Positions 42,769-42,909 of a stretch of DNA of 42,909 bases are shown piece after piece (position 1 is the first letter of the stretch; each line of letters opens with the position of its first letter). The notes under the pieces are model-generated. The model was not told where the DNA came from and ran no database searches. It saw only the letters and a list, made by a program, of their open reading frames with translations. The position numbers and the translations under genes are program-made. The DNA is from Cyanophora paradoxa (Eukaryota; Glaucocystophyceae; Cyanophorales; Cyanophoraceae): NCBI GenBank assembly GCA_004431415.1, contig QPMI01000211.1, forward strand, positions 1 to 42,909, given 5' to 3'.

Positions 42769-42909
42769 GCATGAGGCGCGGGGCGTGTGTGGCGCGCAGC
42801 CGCAACCGCGTGCCCACCTTACAGAACAAGGTCGACTTCTGGGCCGTCACGCGCGCCTCAAGAGAACCTCTGCAGCTCGGGCACGTAATGCGCACAAGCT
42901 CATCCTCTT
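42769..42909. promoter_or_regulatory. Upstream region of ClpX to the window edge
   Basis: Lower GC than the gene body, in line with the other 5' regions in this block. No specific element recognised; another gene may begin beyond the edge. Confidence 0.3.

Noticed and set aside
21140-42774. Very long Arg/Pro/Ala-rich frames on the strand opposite to, or out of frame with, the six named genes
   Set aside because: Extreme GC content removes stop codons from all frames; these carry no family motifs and run through introns of the real genes.

Overview
The window looks like nuclear DNA of a GC-rich, probably photosynthetic, single-celled eukaryote (an alga of haptophyte or pelagophyte type would fit; the sequence does not settle it). 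Genes are split by many short introns. There are eukaryote-specific or organelle-targeted families: a nucleolar MRD1/RBM19 RNA-binding protein, an organellar ClpX, a rhomboid protease, a hybrid histidine kinase, and a membrane protein of the DUF697 GTPase-like family shared by cyanobacteria and plastid-bearing eukaryotes. No prokaryotic operon structure, tRNA or rRNA gene was found.

Layout. (1) 1-14.5 kb has balanced composition and short, AT-richer introns. It carries three multi-exon genes I cannot name: a + strand gene entering from the left edge (about 1-1654), a - strand gene (about 8228-3819) and a + strand gene (about 8575-14468); the last two diverge from about 8.4 kb. A satellite of about 13 copies of a roughly 160-bp unit fills 1.73-3.80 kb. 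(2) 14.5-21.3 kb is repeat-rich and essentially gene-free: a G homopolymer tract, a triplicated 361-367 bp unit, 42-bp and 15-bp tandem arrays, a pair of identical 202-bp direct repeats 1.68 kb apart, an AT-rich stretch and a GC-rich non-coding stretch. (3) 21.3-42.8 kb is extremely GC-rich and gene-dense, with six genes: a C2-like protein (-), a hybrid histidine kinase (+), a DUF697-family protein (-), MRD1/RBM19 (+), a rhomboid protease (-) and ClpX (-). Spacers are short; MRD1 and the rhomboid gene converge, with possibly 33 bp between stops.

The most striking feature is splicing in block 3. When the conserved proteins are threaded across junctions, about half of the introns must begin with GC instead of GT (for example inside the kinase G2 box, the receiver DMEMP site, ClpX and four places in MRD1). 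These introns are 45-90 nt, start with a GYSCGCCC-like run and often end in GGCGGGGCGGGGCAG-like sequence, so the two ends can pair as a GC stem. The introns resolved in the left block are mostly ordinary GT-AG introns. The abrupt change in composition and intron class, next to homopolymer and repeat tracts, means either a true two-compartment chromosome or an assembly join; long reads would decide.

The right-block genes do not form one pathway. They cover signalling (kinase, C2 protein), ribosome biogenesis (MRD1), organelle proteostasis (ClpX, rhomboid) and an organelle-type membrane GTPase-like protein. Coordinates for multi-exon genes are spans; only the junctions named in the text were resolved by hand.
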